Shown piece by piece: positions 1-6,257 of a DNA stretch of 13,413 bases. Where the stretch lies: positions 1-13,413 of the forward strand of contig JAKOSZ010000244.1 of the NCBI GenBank assembly GCA_029776555.1. The letters are read 5' to 3'. Under the pieces are notes generated by a model. That model worked only from the letters and a program-made list of their open reading frames with translations. It was not told the DNA's origin and did not search any database. The translations under genes and the position numbers were made by a program. The stretch's first letter is position 1. Each line of letters opens with the position of its first letter. Origin of the DNA: Bacillota bacterium. Its GTDB lineage: Bacteria; Bacillota; Clostridia; Acetivibrionales; JAKOSZ01.

Positions 1-13
1 ACCGTCGGCGATG

Positions 14-499
14 TCATATCCCACTACCTGGGTCATTTAAGGCAGCATCTTTAGCCTGCTCTTTTTTACGCTTTTTTATTTCTTCTTTGGCAAGTTTGTC
101 GCACCGGTTGTTGTACTCATCGTCGCCGTGGCCTTTCAGCTTGACAAAACTTATGGAGTGAATCCTGTTAAACCTGTCCAGTTCCTTCCACAGGTCTATG
201 TTTTTGACTTCTTCCTTTTCCGAAGTGACCCATCCCCTTGACTTCCAGTTTTCAATCCAGCCCATGGCGAAACCGTTGACCAGGTATGCGCTGTCGCTAT
301 TGAGTATCACCCGGCACGGCTCCTTTAAGCACTTCAGCGCCTCTACGGCAGCCTTAAGCTCCATCCTGTTGTTGGTGGTGTTATCTTCATAGCCCGAAAT
401 CTCTTTTTCCGCTTCGCCATACTTCAGTATGGCAGCCCATCCTCCAATGCCCGGATTCCCGGAACAGGCTCCGTCGGTATAAATCAAAACTCTTTTCAT
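14..499 (-). CDS. rnhA: Ribonuclease HI
   Basis: Cytoplasmic enzyme that cleaves the RNA strand of RNA-DNA hybrids (R-loops, primer remnants). The 161-residue product opens with the family signature YTDGACSGNPG (residues 7-17). The metal-binding acidic set is visible as D9, E47 (in NNRMELKA), D69 (in LNSDSAY) and D134 (in NRCDKLA). H124 lies in the flexible loop KGHGDDEYNNRCD. Length is close to the usual ~155 residues. A lysine-rich tail (about 141-150) and a short polar end are additional. The ATG start follows an AAGGGAG-type ribosome binding site. The gene begins 15 bases after the proC stop on the same strand, so it is probably the second gene of a proC-rnhA transcript. No hairpin terminator can be judged because the window ends 13 bases past the stop. 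Confidence 0.96.
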   Translation of the reverse strand: MKRVLIYTDGACSGNPGIGGWAAILKYGEAEKEISGYEDNTTNNRMELKAAVEALKCLKEPCRVILNSDSAYLVNGFAMGWIENWKSRGWVTSEKEEVKNIDLWKELDRFNRIHSISFVKLKGHGDDEYNNRCDKLAKEEIKKRKKEQAKDAALNDPGSGI

Positions 500-514
500 C
501 CTTCTCTCCCTTGC

Positions 515-1348
515 CTAACAGTTACTTACGCCTTCCATGAGCGTTTTCCCGATCTCCCTGGCCCTGCGGGTACACTCCTCCATGGCGTCCATTACCGCAT
601 ACTTAAAGCCGTTCTTTTCAAGAGCGGCCACGGCCCTTATGGTGGTTCCGCCGGGAGAGCAAACCATGTCCTTCAGTTCCCCGGGGTGTTTCCCCGTGTC
701 CAGCACCATCTTTGCGGAACCTAACACCGCCTGGGCAGCCAGCCTGTAGGCTAAATCCCTTGGGATACCGGACAGCACGGCGGCGTCGGCCATAGCCTCT
801 ATAAACATGAACACGTATGCCGGGCTGCTGGAAGTAAGGGCCGTCACTTCGCTCATCAGGTTTTCGTCAATGATTTCCGCTTTCCCGGCGCAGGTAAAAA
901 GCTTCTTAAGCTCCTCCAGTTCATCACTGCCCACACACGAATTGCCGCATATAAGGGTCATTCCTTCGCCCACCAGCAGGGGGGTGTTGGGCATAGTCCT
1001 GACAATTTTCCTGTCACTACCCAGTATTGACTCATAGAATTTTATGGGTATGCCCACGGCAATAGAGACAAGGATTTTTTTACCGTCAAAAACCCCTTTG
1101 CACTCTTCCAGGACTCCCTTCACGGCGTTGGGTTTTACCGCCAGGACCACCACGTCCGACTCCCGGACCAGGTCTTCGCAGCCTGACAAAGCTCTTGCGC
1201 CTGTCTCCTGCCGCAAGGCTTCGGCTTTCGCCCTGTCCAGGTCAAACAGACAGATGTTTTCGGGCCTTATAGTCCCAGAGTTTATTAATCCCTTCACCAT
1301 GGCAGAGCCCATATTTCCGGTCCCTATAAACCCTATTTTCGCCTTCAT
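515..1348 (-). CDS. proC: Pyrroline-5-carboxylate reductase
   Basis: Catalyses the last step of proline synthesis, NAD(P)H-dependent reduction of 1-pyrroline-5-carboxylate to L-proline, in the cytoplasm. The 277-residue product starts with a Rossmann dinucleotide fold, IGFIGTGNMG (glycines 9, 11 and 14). VLAVKP (68-73) and RTMPNTP (117-123) are the conserved strand-loop elements of the family. The substrate-binding and dimer helices carry TSSSPAYVF (172-180) and the C-terminal signature SPGGTTIRAV (231-240) followed by LEKNGF. Length is normal (about 270). The ATG start has an excellent AGGAGG eight bases upstream. The TSSS stretch replaces the more common SGSG/SGCG before PAY, but this kind of variation occurs in the family. 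It is the first gene of a pair with rnhA and diverges from rpmB. Confidence 0.97.
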   Translation of the reverse strand: MKAKIGFIGTGNMGSAMVKGLINSGTIRPENICLFDLDRAKAEALRQETGARALSGCEDLVRESDVVVLAVKPNAVKGVLEECKGVFDGKKILVSIAVGIPIKFYESILGSDRKIVRTMPNTPLLVGEGMTLICGNSCVGSDELEELKKLFTCAGKAEIIDENLMSEVTALTSSSPAYVFMFIEAMADAAVLSGIPRDLAYRLAAQAVLGSAKMVLDTGKHPGELKDMVCSPGGTTIRAVAALEKNGFKYAVMDAMEECTRRAREIGKTLMEGVSNC

Positions 1349-1379
1349 GTCAACTGCCTCCTAATTCTATTTATTTCTT

Positions 1380-1407
1380 ATAATATCACAGAGGAAGGCA
1401 AAGGCAA
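1380..1407 (-). promoter_or_regulatory. Probable housekeeping promoter for proC-rnhA
   Basis: Read on the minus strand, TTGCCT (1402-1407) and TATTAT (1380-1385) are separated by 16 bases, a reasonable sigma-A type -35/-10 pair. The -10 ends about 30 bases before the proC ATG, with the AGGAGG site in between. Predicted by eye only. Confidence 0.45.
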
Positions 1408-1469
1408 CACGGTTTAACCTCTGTTCCCCAATTATTGAAACCCGTTTTGACGCCGCCGCGATATAACTG

Positions 1470-1499
1470 TTGCCTAAACCGCGGGTTTTGTGCTAAAAT
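1470..1499 (+). promoter_or_regulatory. Probable extended -10 promoter for rpmB
   Basis: TTGCCT (1470-1475) and TAAAAT (1494-1499) are 18 bases apart, and TG precedes the -10 by one base (TGcTAAAAT), giving an extended -10 element. It lies about 50 bases upstream of the rpmB ATG and points toward it. Predicted by eye. Confidence 0.5.
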
Positions 1500-1552
1500 G
1501 TCATTTGTGTGGTTTCTAAATGGAAACAATATAACTTTAGGAGGTAATATAG

Positions 1553-1741
1553 ATGGCAAGGTGCACTATTTGCAATAAGGCGACTGTTTTCGGAAACTCC
1601 CGCAGCCATGCCATGAATCAGGCCAACAGGCCTTTTAAACCTAACTTAAAAAAGGTTAAGATTGTGGTAAACGGCACCGTAAAAAGAGTAAATGTCTGCA
1701 CCAGGTGTTTGCGCTCCAACAAGGTGACCCGGGCTATATAA
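1553..1741 (+). CDS. rpmB: 50S ribosomal protein L28 (bL28), zinc-binding form
   Basis: Small basic structural protein of the large ribosomal subunit. The 62-residue product starts MARCTICNKA, with GNSRSHA near residues 14-20 and RPFKPNLKKV at 26-35, all typical of bacterial L28. Two CxxC pairs (C4/C7 and C49/C52) make this the zinc-ribbon (C+) version rather than the cysteine-free paralogue used under zinc shortage. The ATG is preceded by AGGAGGT at ideal spacing. The stop codon overlaps the first bases of an intrinsic terminator, so the gene is probably a single-gene transcript. It converges on the spoVM-like gene, which is the arrangement I recall for spoVM and rpmB in Bacillus subtilis. 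Confidence 0.98.
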   Translation: MARCTICNKATVFGNSRSHAMNQANRPFKPNLKKVKIVVNGTVKRVNVCTRCLRSNKVTRAI

Positions 1742-1766
1742 AAAAAGCGTGCAAAACGCTTTTTTT
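1740..1766 (+). terminator. Intrinsic terminator of rpmB
   Basis: A perfect stem of 10-11 base pairs (left arm 1740-1750, right arm 1756-1766, core AGCGT/ACGCT) with a GCAAA loop ends in a run of T. It begins inside the rpmB stop codon. The A-rich left arm means it could also act on minus-strand transcripts. Confidence 0.88.
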
Positions 1767-1860
1767 ATTGCCGCGGGTTTGCCGGACCCCACCGCTCCGG
1801 CCGGCTGAAGGCAGGACCCGGCAGTTGCCGGAGAGCCAGGAGGCAACCCCGGCGCTGCGG

Positions 1861-1968
1861 TAACCTATGTATTGGCTGACGGTGAAATGCGGGAAAGCCG
1901 TGGGAGGGAAAAACTCACCCATGGTTTGACGGGGAAAAGCAGGGTACCGCCCCACCCTCCTCTTATCT
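1861..1968 (+). mobile_element. Decayed 3' end of a group II intron (domains V-VI), probably terminator-targeting class C
   Basis: From 1896 to 1926 the sequence folds like group II intron domain V. The lower stem AGCCGTG pairs with the CATGGTT side and carries the AGC catalytic triad. A short upper stem GAG/CTC is capped by a purine loop (GGAAAAA), and there is a two-base bulge on the 3' side. The run-in TGACGGTGAAATGCGGGAA (from about 1877) and the run-out GGTTTGACGGGG (from 1923) resemble the stretches flanking domain V in bacterial group IIC introns. A weak domain VI-like hairpin (GGGG 1931-1934 with CCCC 1950-1953) leads to a CTCTTAT end near 1967. Class C introns insert just after intrinsic terminators, in the direction of transcription; this one lies behind the rpmB terminator in that orientation. 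No reverse transcriptase, no domain I and no GUGYG 5' end are visible, and domain V has a weak pair, so I infer a truncated, inactive relic. The GC-rich stretch 1767-1860 may be more of it, but I cannot align it. Confidence 0.6.
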
Positions 1969-2013
1969 AAAAAGAATATTCGCAATGGCCCTTAAGCAGT
2001 TTCATAATCAGCA

Positions 2014-2082
2014 CTACATCCTGAAAATTTTCTTCAAAAGCCCGCCAAAAAACCGGGGCATCTTTACTACCAGGATTTTCAT
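2014..2082 (-). CDS. spoVM: SpoVM-like sporulation peptide (22 residues)
   Basis: Too short for ordinary gene calling, but well supported. An ATG at 2082 is preceded by AGGAGGGG seven bases upstream, and the frame closes with TAG after 22 codons. The core VKMPRFFGGLLKKI (residues 6-19) lines up with the SpoVM core of Bacillus subtilis as I remember it (IKLPKFLGGIVRAM), at the same distance from the start: K7, P9, F11, G13 and G14 are shared. In that family the peptide is an amphipathic helix that sits on the convex forespore membrane and anchors SpoIVA for coat and cortex assembly. P9 is known to matter for localisation. This copy lacks the last few residues of the 26-residue Bacillus form. 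It converges with rpmB, which repeats the Bacillus gene order. A sporulation sigma-E promoter would be expected upstream; I see no convincing match. Confidence 0.85.
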   Translation of the reverse strand: MKILVVKMPRFFGGLLKKIFRM

Positions 2083-2180
2083 GAGCGCTCCCCTCCTAAA
2101 CCAGTTTGTATTACCAGTATATTCGAAAAGCCCATCTTGGTGATTGTCCGTGCCGGTGAAAACGGAGGTTACGCCCTTAC

Positions 2181-2212
2181 ACCCCTTTTGCGCCTGCAGG
2201 CAGGAGAGGGGT
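2181..2212 (-). repeat. Inverted repeat between the GlsB-like gene and spoVM
   Basis: ACCCC (2181-2185) pairs with GGGGT (2208-2212), enclosing a perfect 10-base palindrome GCCTGCAGGC (2192-2201). The hairpin begins in the stop codon of the upstream minus-strand gene. It could slow or end transcription before spoVM, but no T-run follows, so this is not a standard terminator. The rest of the 129-base gap holds only the spoVM ribosome binding site. Confidence 0.3.
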
Positions 2213-2475
2213 CAGGAATATTTCTGGGCCAGGCCCCTGAAAACCAGCGTAAAAAAGGTAAACAGACCGGCCCCGATTAAAGCGGGGATTATGGCAATGT
2301 CCAGGACTTTCGGCCCTATTTTGTTAAAGTAGGGCATATAAGCGCCTATCCACGCCCCCACGATACTGGGGGGTATGAAATCCCAGTACTTGCCGGGAAC
2401 CTGGGATTTGTATATTAGTCCTCCTATAAGCCCAAAAGCCAGGGATATTAAGACTGTAAGCAGGAATCCGCCCAT
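2212..2475 (-). CDS. Small integral membrane protein, GlsB/YeaQ/YmgE-like
   Basis: An 87-residue, almost wholly hydrophobic protein with three likely membrane segments. The first (about residues 3-22) contains the glycine-rich FGLIGGLIY, and the second holds IVGAWIGAYM. The spacing and glycine pattern resemble the GlsB/YeaQ/YmgE (transglycosylase-associated-like) family of small stress-linked membrane proteins, whose biochemical role is unknown. I chose the ATG at 2475 because AGGTGG sits five bases upstream. A GTG three codons earlier has no site of its own. It is on the same strand as spoVM, 129 bases upstream of it. A DUF of similar size is the alternative assignment. Confidence 0.7.
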   Translation of the reverse strand: MGGFLLTVLISLAFGLIGGLIYKSQVPGKYWDFIPPSIVGAWIGAYMPYFNKIGPKVLDIAIIPALIGAGLFTFFTLVFRGLAQKYS

Positions 2476-2625
2476 TTTAACCACCTGTTCTTATTTTTTA
2501 ACCCCTCTTATTATTTCTCCCTTTATCGAAAAAATAACTGAAAGGCCTGCCCTGGTCTTTAATAGCCGGGATGGGAATAAGAATAAAATAGATAAGGCAT
2601 ATCTCTTTGAAAGGGGACGGCTGGC

Positions 2626-3315
2626 TTGTTTATTTTTTCCCTGAAAATAAGAAAGGGGAAACTGCTCCTCTGGATTCTGCTGGCGGCCGCATGGGCGTTT
2701 TTGTTGCATTTATGGGACCCTTCGCTGTTATTTCCGGCATACGCCGTCTGTATCACCGACCAACTGACCTTCCGCTACCCATCCCATTACCAGGTGGAGT
2801 GCTTCTACCCTGAGAAAAAGCCGGTGGTCGGTGAAAAAGAAGCCTTTGTCCCATTCTTGAAAACCAGTGAGCAGATATTCACCGACTACAGTTCGGAGGA
2901 AAACGGCATCAGCTTTAAATACCCCTCCGGCTATACCCTGGAAAAAATCGACCTCCCGGGCGGGGAAATACTGTCCCACCTGGAGTTCCGCCACAGGGAA
3001 AACACTTCCCGCGGCCTTGTCCAGGTTTGGGCCCTTTCGGGCAGCCTGGAAGAGTTTCTGGAAAACGCCAAAAAGTATTCTCAGCAGGACTTTCGGACCT
3101 TTTCCAGCAAAAAAATCATCGTCAACGGAGTAAAGGGCTGCCTGTGGGAATACACCGCCGTGGACAGCAACGGGCTTTTGTTTAAGGGAATGGAGGCCTT
3201 TTTAAATAAAGACAAAAAAATGTACAGGTTAAGCCTCTTTGCCCCGGTTTCCCACTGGACAGAAAATCTAACCCGCACTTTTTACTTAATGCTGGAATCC
3301 TTCAGGATACACTGA
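2626..3315 (+). CDS. Membrane-anchored extracytoplasmic protein of unknown function
   Basis: A 229-residue protein with a short basic N-terminus (KIRKGK), one hydrophobic segment at about 12-30 (signal anchor or uncleaved signal) and a soluble exported domain. Two similar motifs, LTFRYPSHYQVE (47-58) and ISFKYPSGYTLEKI (95-108), look like an internal repeat. This F-x-YP-x-x-Y opening is typical of PsbP-like alpha/beta domains found in Firmicute lipoproteins and membrane proteins, but I can assign no activity. Residues 163-205 (IIVNGVKGCLWEY, then KMYRLSLFAP) continue that fold. There is a cysteine at 42 but no proper lipobox. The start is TTG with AAGGGG nine bases upstream; no better in-frame start exists before the hydrophobic segment. 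It converges with the FtsA-like gene, with only nine bases between the two stop codons and no terminator. Confidence 0.72.
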   Translation: MFIFSLKIRKGKLLLWILLAAAWAFLLHLWDPSLLFPAYAVCITDQLTFRYPSHYQVECFYPEKKPVVGEKEAFVPFLKTSEQIFTDYSSEENGISFKYPSGYTLEKIDLPGGEILSHLEFRHRENTSRGLVQVWALSGSLEEFLENAKKYSQQDFRTFSSKKIIVNGVKGCLWEYTAVDSNGLLFKGMEAFLNKDKKMYRLSLFAPVSHWTENLTRTFYLMLESFRIH

Positions 3316-3324
3316 TTTTGGCTC

Positions 3325-5469
3325 TTAGTCTTCCCAGTATATCTCCACCCTGTCTCCCGGCCTGACCTCATCTATATAGGACGCGTCCCTGCCGTTAAGC
3401 TTTAAAACCATTTTACTCTTTGGCCTGTTTAAATCAATGCTGATGTAATTAAACATGTCCACAAAGATGTACTTTTTCTCGTCAAAGTTTAAGTATATCT
3501 CCTTCCCGTTTAAGATTAAAGACTTGAGCCGGGGCTGAGCCTCGCCGGAACTGTCCGGGCTTTGGGCAGCCTCGCCGGGCTCATCCTCCTCCGGCAGGAG
3601 TTCCGTTTCTCCCTCCTCCCCGGCCGAATCGGGCAGGCTTTCATGTTCGGGAATACTGACAAACTCCACCCGGTCGGACTCGGAAAGGGGGGATTCAAAA
3701 CCCTTTTCCTCTCCGTTAACCAAGGCCCTGTATTTTCCCGGGTCTATGCCCATTAAGGCCGCTGCGTCGCCGACCCGGATGATTTCACTGACCTTAATAA
3801 CGTCCCCGTCCTGTATCTCCTCATGGATGGAGGCCGGCTGACCGTTCCTCTCCGCCCCGGGTTCCAGGAGGACCGCCCTTCCGTCCTTAATTGCCTCCAG
3901 GGATTTCAGCCCTTTGACAAAGTCTATTATCTGCGCTTTTGCATCCCTTCCGTTTACTGCAGGGGTTATTTTAACCTCATCGCCGTCACTTAAGGGGGTT
4001 TCCACATTGGCAATCCTGTTGTTTACCGTTATGACCGCGGCCTTCCCGTATTCCCCCCTCACGGTTTTCAACTCCCCGTTAATCCGGAAGCTTATGTTCT
4101 TTCCCTTTCTCCCTATGAGGAAGCCGGGATTAAAGCCCAGTACCGCTAAGGCGTCAGACACGGTGAGCCTTCTTGTGTTCAGCATCTGCACTTTGCTGTC
4201 ATTCACCGTTACGGTAATAAAATTCTGTCCCATCTTTTCCAGGGTGCTTAAAGCTATCCCCAGCAGGGTTATCAACTCGGGCCCGGAAAACTTCCTCATG
4301 TCCATTTTAACGTCCCGCAAAATGTCCTTCCCCCGCACCAGCACCCTTTCAGGCGGCAGCCTGAAGAATTCGGCCAGCACCCCGGCAAGTCCCGGAACCT
4401 GGGAGCCTCCTCCCACAAGGAAAACCGCATTGGGAGTCTTCTGGTTGAGCTCAAGGACCTTCTCCCCTATAACCTGGGCCAGGTATTCCGCTGCGGGGCG
4501 CAGAACCTCCAGTACTTCACGGCTCTCCACCGTATGGGTCTTCCCCAGTATATCGGTAAACTTAAGCTCTTTTTGCCCCGTGGCAACGGATATCTTCAAT
4601 TTCTCGGCGGTGTTAAAGTCCAAAAGGTAATGGCGGGCCAGCCTTTCGGTGATTTCGTCGCCGGCGGTGGGAACCATGGCGTAACCAATCACGGTCCCGT
4701 CCCTGGTCAAAGCAATATCCGAAGTTCCGGCGCCAATGTCCACCAGGGCAAGGTTTAAAAGCCTTAATTCCCTGGGAATTGCCACGTTAATGGCGGCAAT
4801 GGGTTCAAGGGTAAGACCGGACACCTCCAGCCCGGCCTTCCGGACAACCTCCTGGAGGCTCTCTACCACCACATAGGGCAAAAAGGTGGCCAGGATTTCA
4901 GCTCCGATGGTCTTCCCCCTGTGCCCCTCAAGGGATGTAATGACGTAGCTGTCGAGATAGTAGGTGACAACACTGTAGCCCACGCAGAAAAAGCGGGGGC
5001 CTCTGCTCACCTGAACTTCCTGGTCCACACGGGCCTGGGCCAGCTGAATCCCTTCAATCTCAAGGCTGGATATCATATCCCGCGAGATTTCCGTATCAGG
5101 GTCTGTCTCCCGTTCCACCCTGATTTTACAGGCCTTCAGCACCCGGCCGGCGGCAGCTATGGACACGCTTTTAAGCCGGAAGCCAACCTTTTTCTCCAGC
5201 CTTTCCTTTATTTGAGACACAACCTCGGCCACGCCGGCCAAGTCATGGACCTGGCCCACGTACATGGCGCGGCTCTTGTGTTCCATTATCTCCGAGGCAA
5301 TTACCTTAAATCTCTTACCCTCTTTTACGCCCACCAGGCCTATTACGGTCCTGGTGCCTATATCCAGCGCGAACACCGTTTCTTCAGGGAGATAAGCCTT
5401 TTTAAGCACGTCGGCTTTATCAGGGCTTTCCCTTTTCCCCGAATAACCTTTCTCCCTCTGCAGCGCCAT
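3325..5469 (-). CDS. FtsA-like ATPase fused to C-terminal beta-grasp repeats
   Basis: A 714-residue protein, far longer than cell-division FtsA (about 420). Residues 32-410 are an actin/FtsA-type ATPase: phosphate-1 loop FALDIGTRTVIGLV (33-46), an SHS2-like inserted subdomain around 98-200, phosphate-2 loop LVDIGAGTSDIAL (242-254) and the adenosine motif FLVGGGSQVPGL (350-361). From about 415 on there are repeated ThiS/MoaD-like beta-grasp segments. Each has a V/L-N-G or V-N-N strand and ends in a D/G-D-x-V-K/E-I turn: TPLSDGDEVKI (491-501), IQDGDVIKV (552-560), SPLSESDRVEF (593-603) and VRPGDRVEIYW (702-712). An acidic, probably disordered linker (about 605-645) precedes the last segment. 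The C-terminus has no amphipathic membrane-targeting helix like that of true FtsA, and no ftsZ lies nearby. So this is probably a second, specialised FtsA-like protein whose role is unknown. Start ATG; GGGAG lies rather close to it. Confidence 0.85.
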   Translation of the reverse strand: MALQREKGYSGKRESPDKADVLKKAYLPEETVFALDIGTRTVIGLVGVKEGKRFKVIASEIMEHKSRAMYVGQVHDLAGVAEVVSQIKERLEKKVGFRLKSVSIAAAGRVLKACKIRVERETDPDTEISRDMISSLEIEGIQLAQARVDQEVQVSRGPRFFCVGYSVVTYYLDSYVITSLEGHRGKTIGAEILATFLPYVVVESLQEVVRKAGLEVSGLTLEPIAAINVAIPRELRLLNLALVDIGAGTSDIALTRDGTVIGYAMVPTAGDEITERLARHYLLDFNTAEKLKISVATGQKELKFTDILGKTHTVESREVLEVLRPAAEYLAQVIGEKVLELNQKTPNAVFLVGGGSQVPGLAGVLAEFFRLPPERVLVRGKDILRDVKMDMRKFSGPELITLLGIALSTLEKMGQNFITVTVNDSKVQMLNTRRLTVSDALAVLGFNPGFLIGRKGKNISFRINGELKTVRGEYGKAAVITVNNRIANVETPLSDGDEVKITPAVNGRDAKAQIIDFVKGLKSLEAIKDGRAVLLEPGAERNGQPASIHEEIQDGDVIKVSEIIRVGDAAALMGIDPGKYRALVNGEEKGFESPLSESDRVEFVSIPEHESLPDSAGEEGETELLPEEDEPGEAAQSPDSSGEAQPRLKSLILNGKEIYLNFDEKKYIFVDMFNYISIDLNRPKSKMVLKLNGRDASYIDEVRPGDRVEIYWED

Positions 5470-5549
5470 TACTCCCTTTGACCCCCTTTCTTCTAAAGGC
5501 CCATCACCCGGCAGGCCCCGGGCGGCCGGATTGCCTGTTAAAAGCCTGG

Positions 5550-6197
5550 CTAACCCTCAGTTTGCAGGCCATGGTCATTCAGCCAGTAATCACAAAGCCT
5601 GTTGATGCTGCACACTTCGCACTTGGGTTTCCTGGCATTACAGACCTGTCTGCCATGGTACACCAGCTGATGGCAAAACAGGCTCCACTTTTCTTCAGGG
5701 ACTACCTTCATAAGGTCCAGTTCTATTTTATAAGGGTCTTCATTCCTGGTTAAGCCGATCCTCCTTGCCAGCCTTTTGGCGTGGGTGTCCACCACAATCC
5801 CGGGTATGCCGAAAATATCCCCCAGGATAAGGTTGGCCGTCTTTCTCCCCACCCCGGGAAGCTTTAAGAGGTCGTCCATGTTAGCGGGGACCTTCCCGCC
5901 GAAGTCACTGATGAGCTTTTTGCAGCAGCCTGTAATGTTTTTGGCCTTGTTCCGGAAAAAACCCGTGGGCCTTATAATCTCCTCCAGTTCCTTTAAGTCC
6001 GCGGCAGCAAAATCGTATACGTTCCTATACTTTTTAAAAAGCACCTTGGTTACCGCATTCACCCTCTCATCGGTGCACTGGGCGGCAAGCTGGGTCGCTA
6101 TTAAAAGCTGCAGCGGGTCCTTATATTCAAGGGAACATGCGGCGTCGGGATAAAGCTTTTCAAATTCCCTGATTATCTTTTTAACCCTTTCTTTCAT
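5550..6197 (-). CDS. nth: Endonuclease III, DNA glycosylase/AP lyase
   Basis: Base-excision repair enzyme that removes oxidised pyrimidines and nicks the abasic site. The helix-hairpin-helix LPGVGRKTANLIL carries catalytic K119, and VVDTHAKRLARR carries catalytic D137. Both numbers sit within one of Escherichia coli K120 and D138 when the ATG at 6197 is used. A [4Fe-4S] cluster motif C-x6-C-x2-C-x5-C follows at C186, C193, C196 and C202. The 215-residue length is normal. The ATG has GGGGG eight bases upstream; a TTG five codons earlier (6212) is the less likely start. It sits 60 bases after glgA and 80 bases before the FtsA-like gene, all on the minus strand. Confidence 0.96.
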   Translation of the reverse strand: MKERVKKIIREFEKLYPDAACSLEYKDPLQLLIATQLAAQCTDERVNAVTKVLFKKYRNVYDFAAADLKELEEIIRPTGFFRNKAKNITGCCKKLISDFGGKVPANMDDLLKLPGVGRKTANLILGDIFGIPGIVVDTHAKRLARRIGLTRNEDPYKIELDLMKVVPEEKWSLFCHQLVYHGRQVCNARKPKCEVCSINRLCDYWLNDHGLQTEG

Positions 6198-6257
6198 TTT
6201 TTTAACCCCCAAACATATGGCCTTTTAATATCATGGTTCAGAGAGCACGGTCCGGTT

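Noticed and set aside
1880..1891. CGGTGAAATGCG, identical to a conserved 16S rRNA stretch
   Set aside because: The match does not extend into the flanks, and the same stretch precedes domain V in group II introns, which fits the surroundings better.
1734..1985. 83-codon open frame on the minus strand between spoVM and rpmB
   Set aside because: It overlaps the rpmB terminator and the intron-like RNA, has no ribosome binding site, and shows a composition unlike any protein family.
2083..2160. Sigma-E-type promoter for spoVM (AATATACT and AATACAAA on the minus strand)
   Set aside because: Each resembles the -10 only partly, and no -35 element lies at the right distance.
3914..4630. 238-codon plus-strand open frame
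   Set aside because: Antisense to the well-supported FtsA-like gene, serine/threonine-rich, and explained as a frame shadow with no ribosome binding site.
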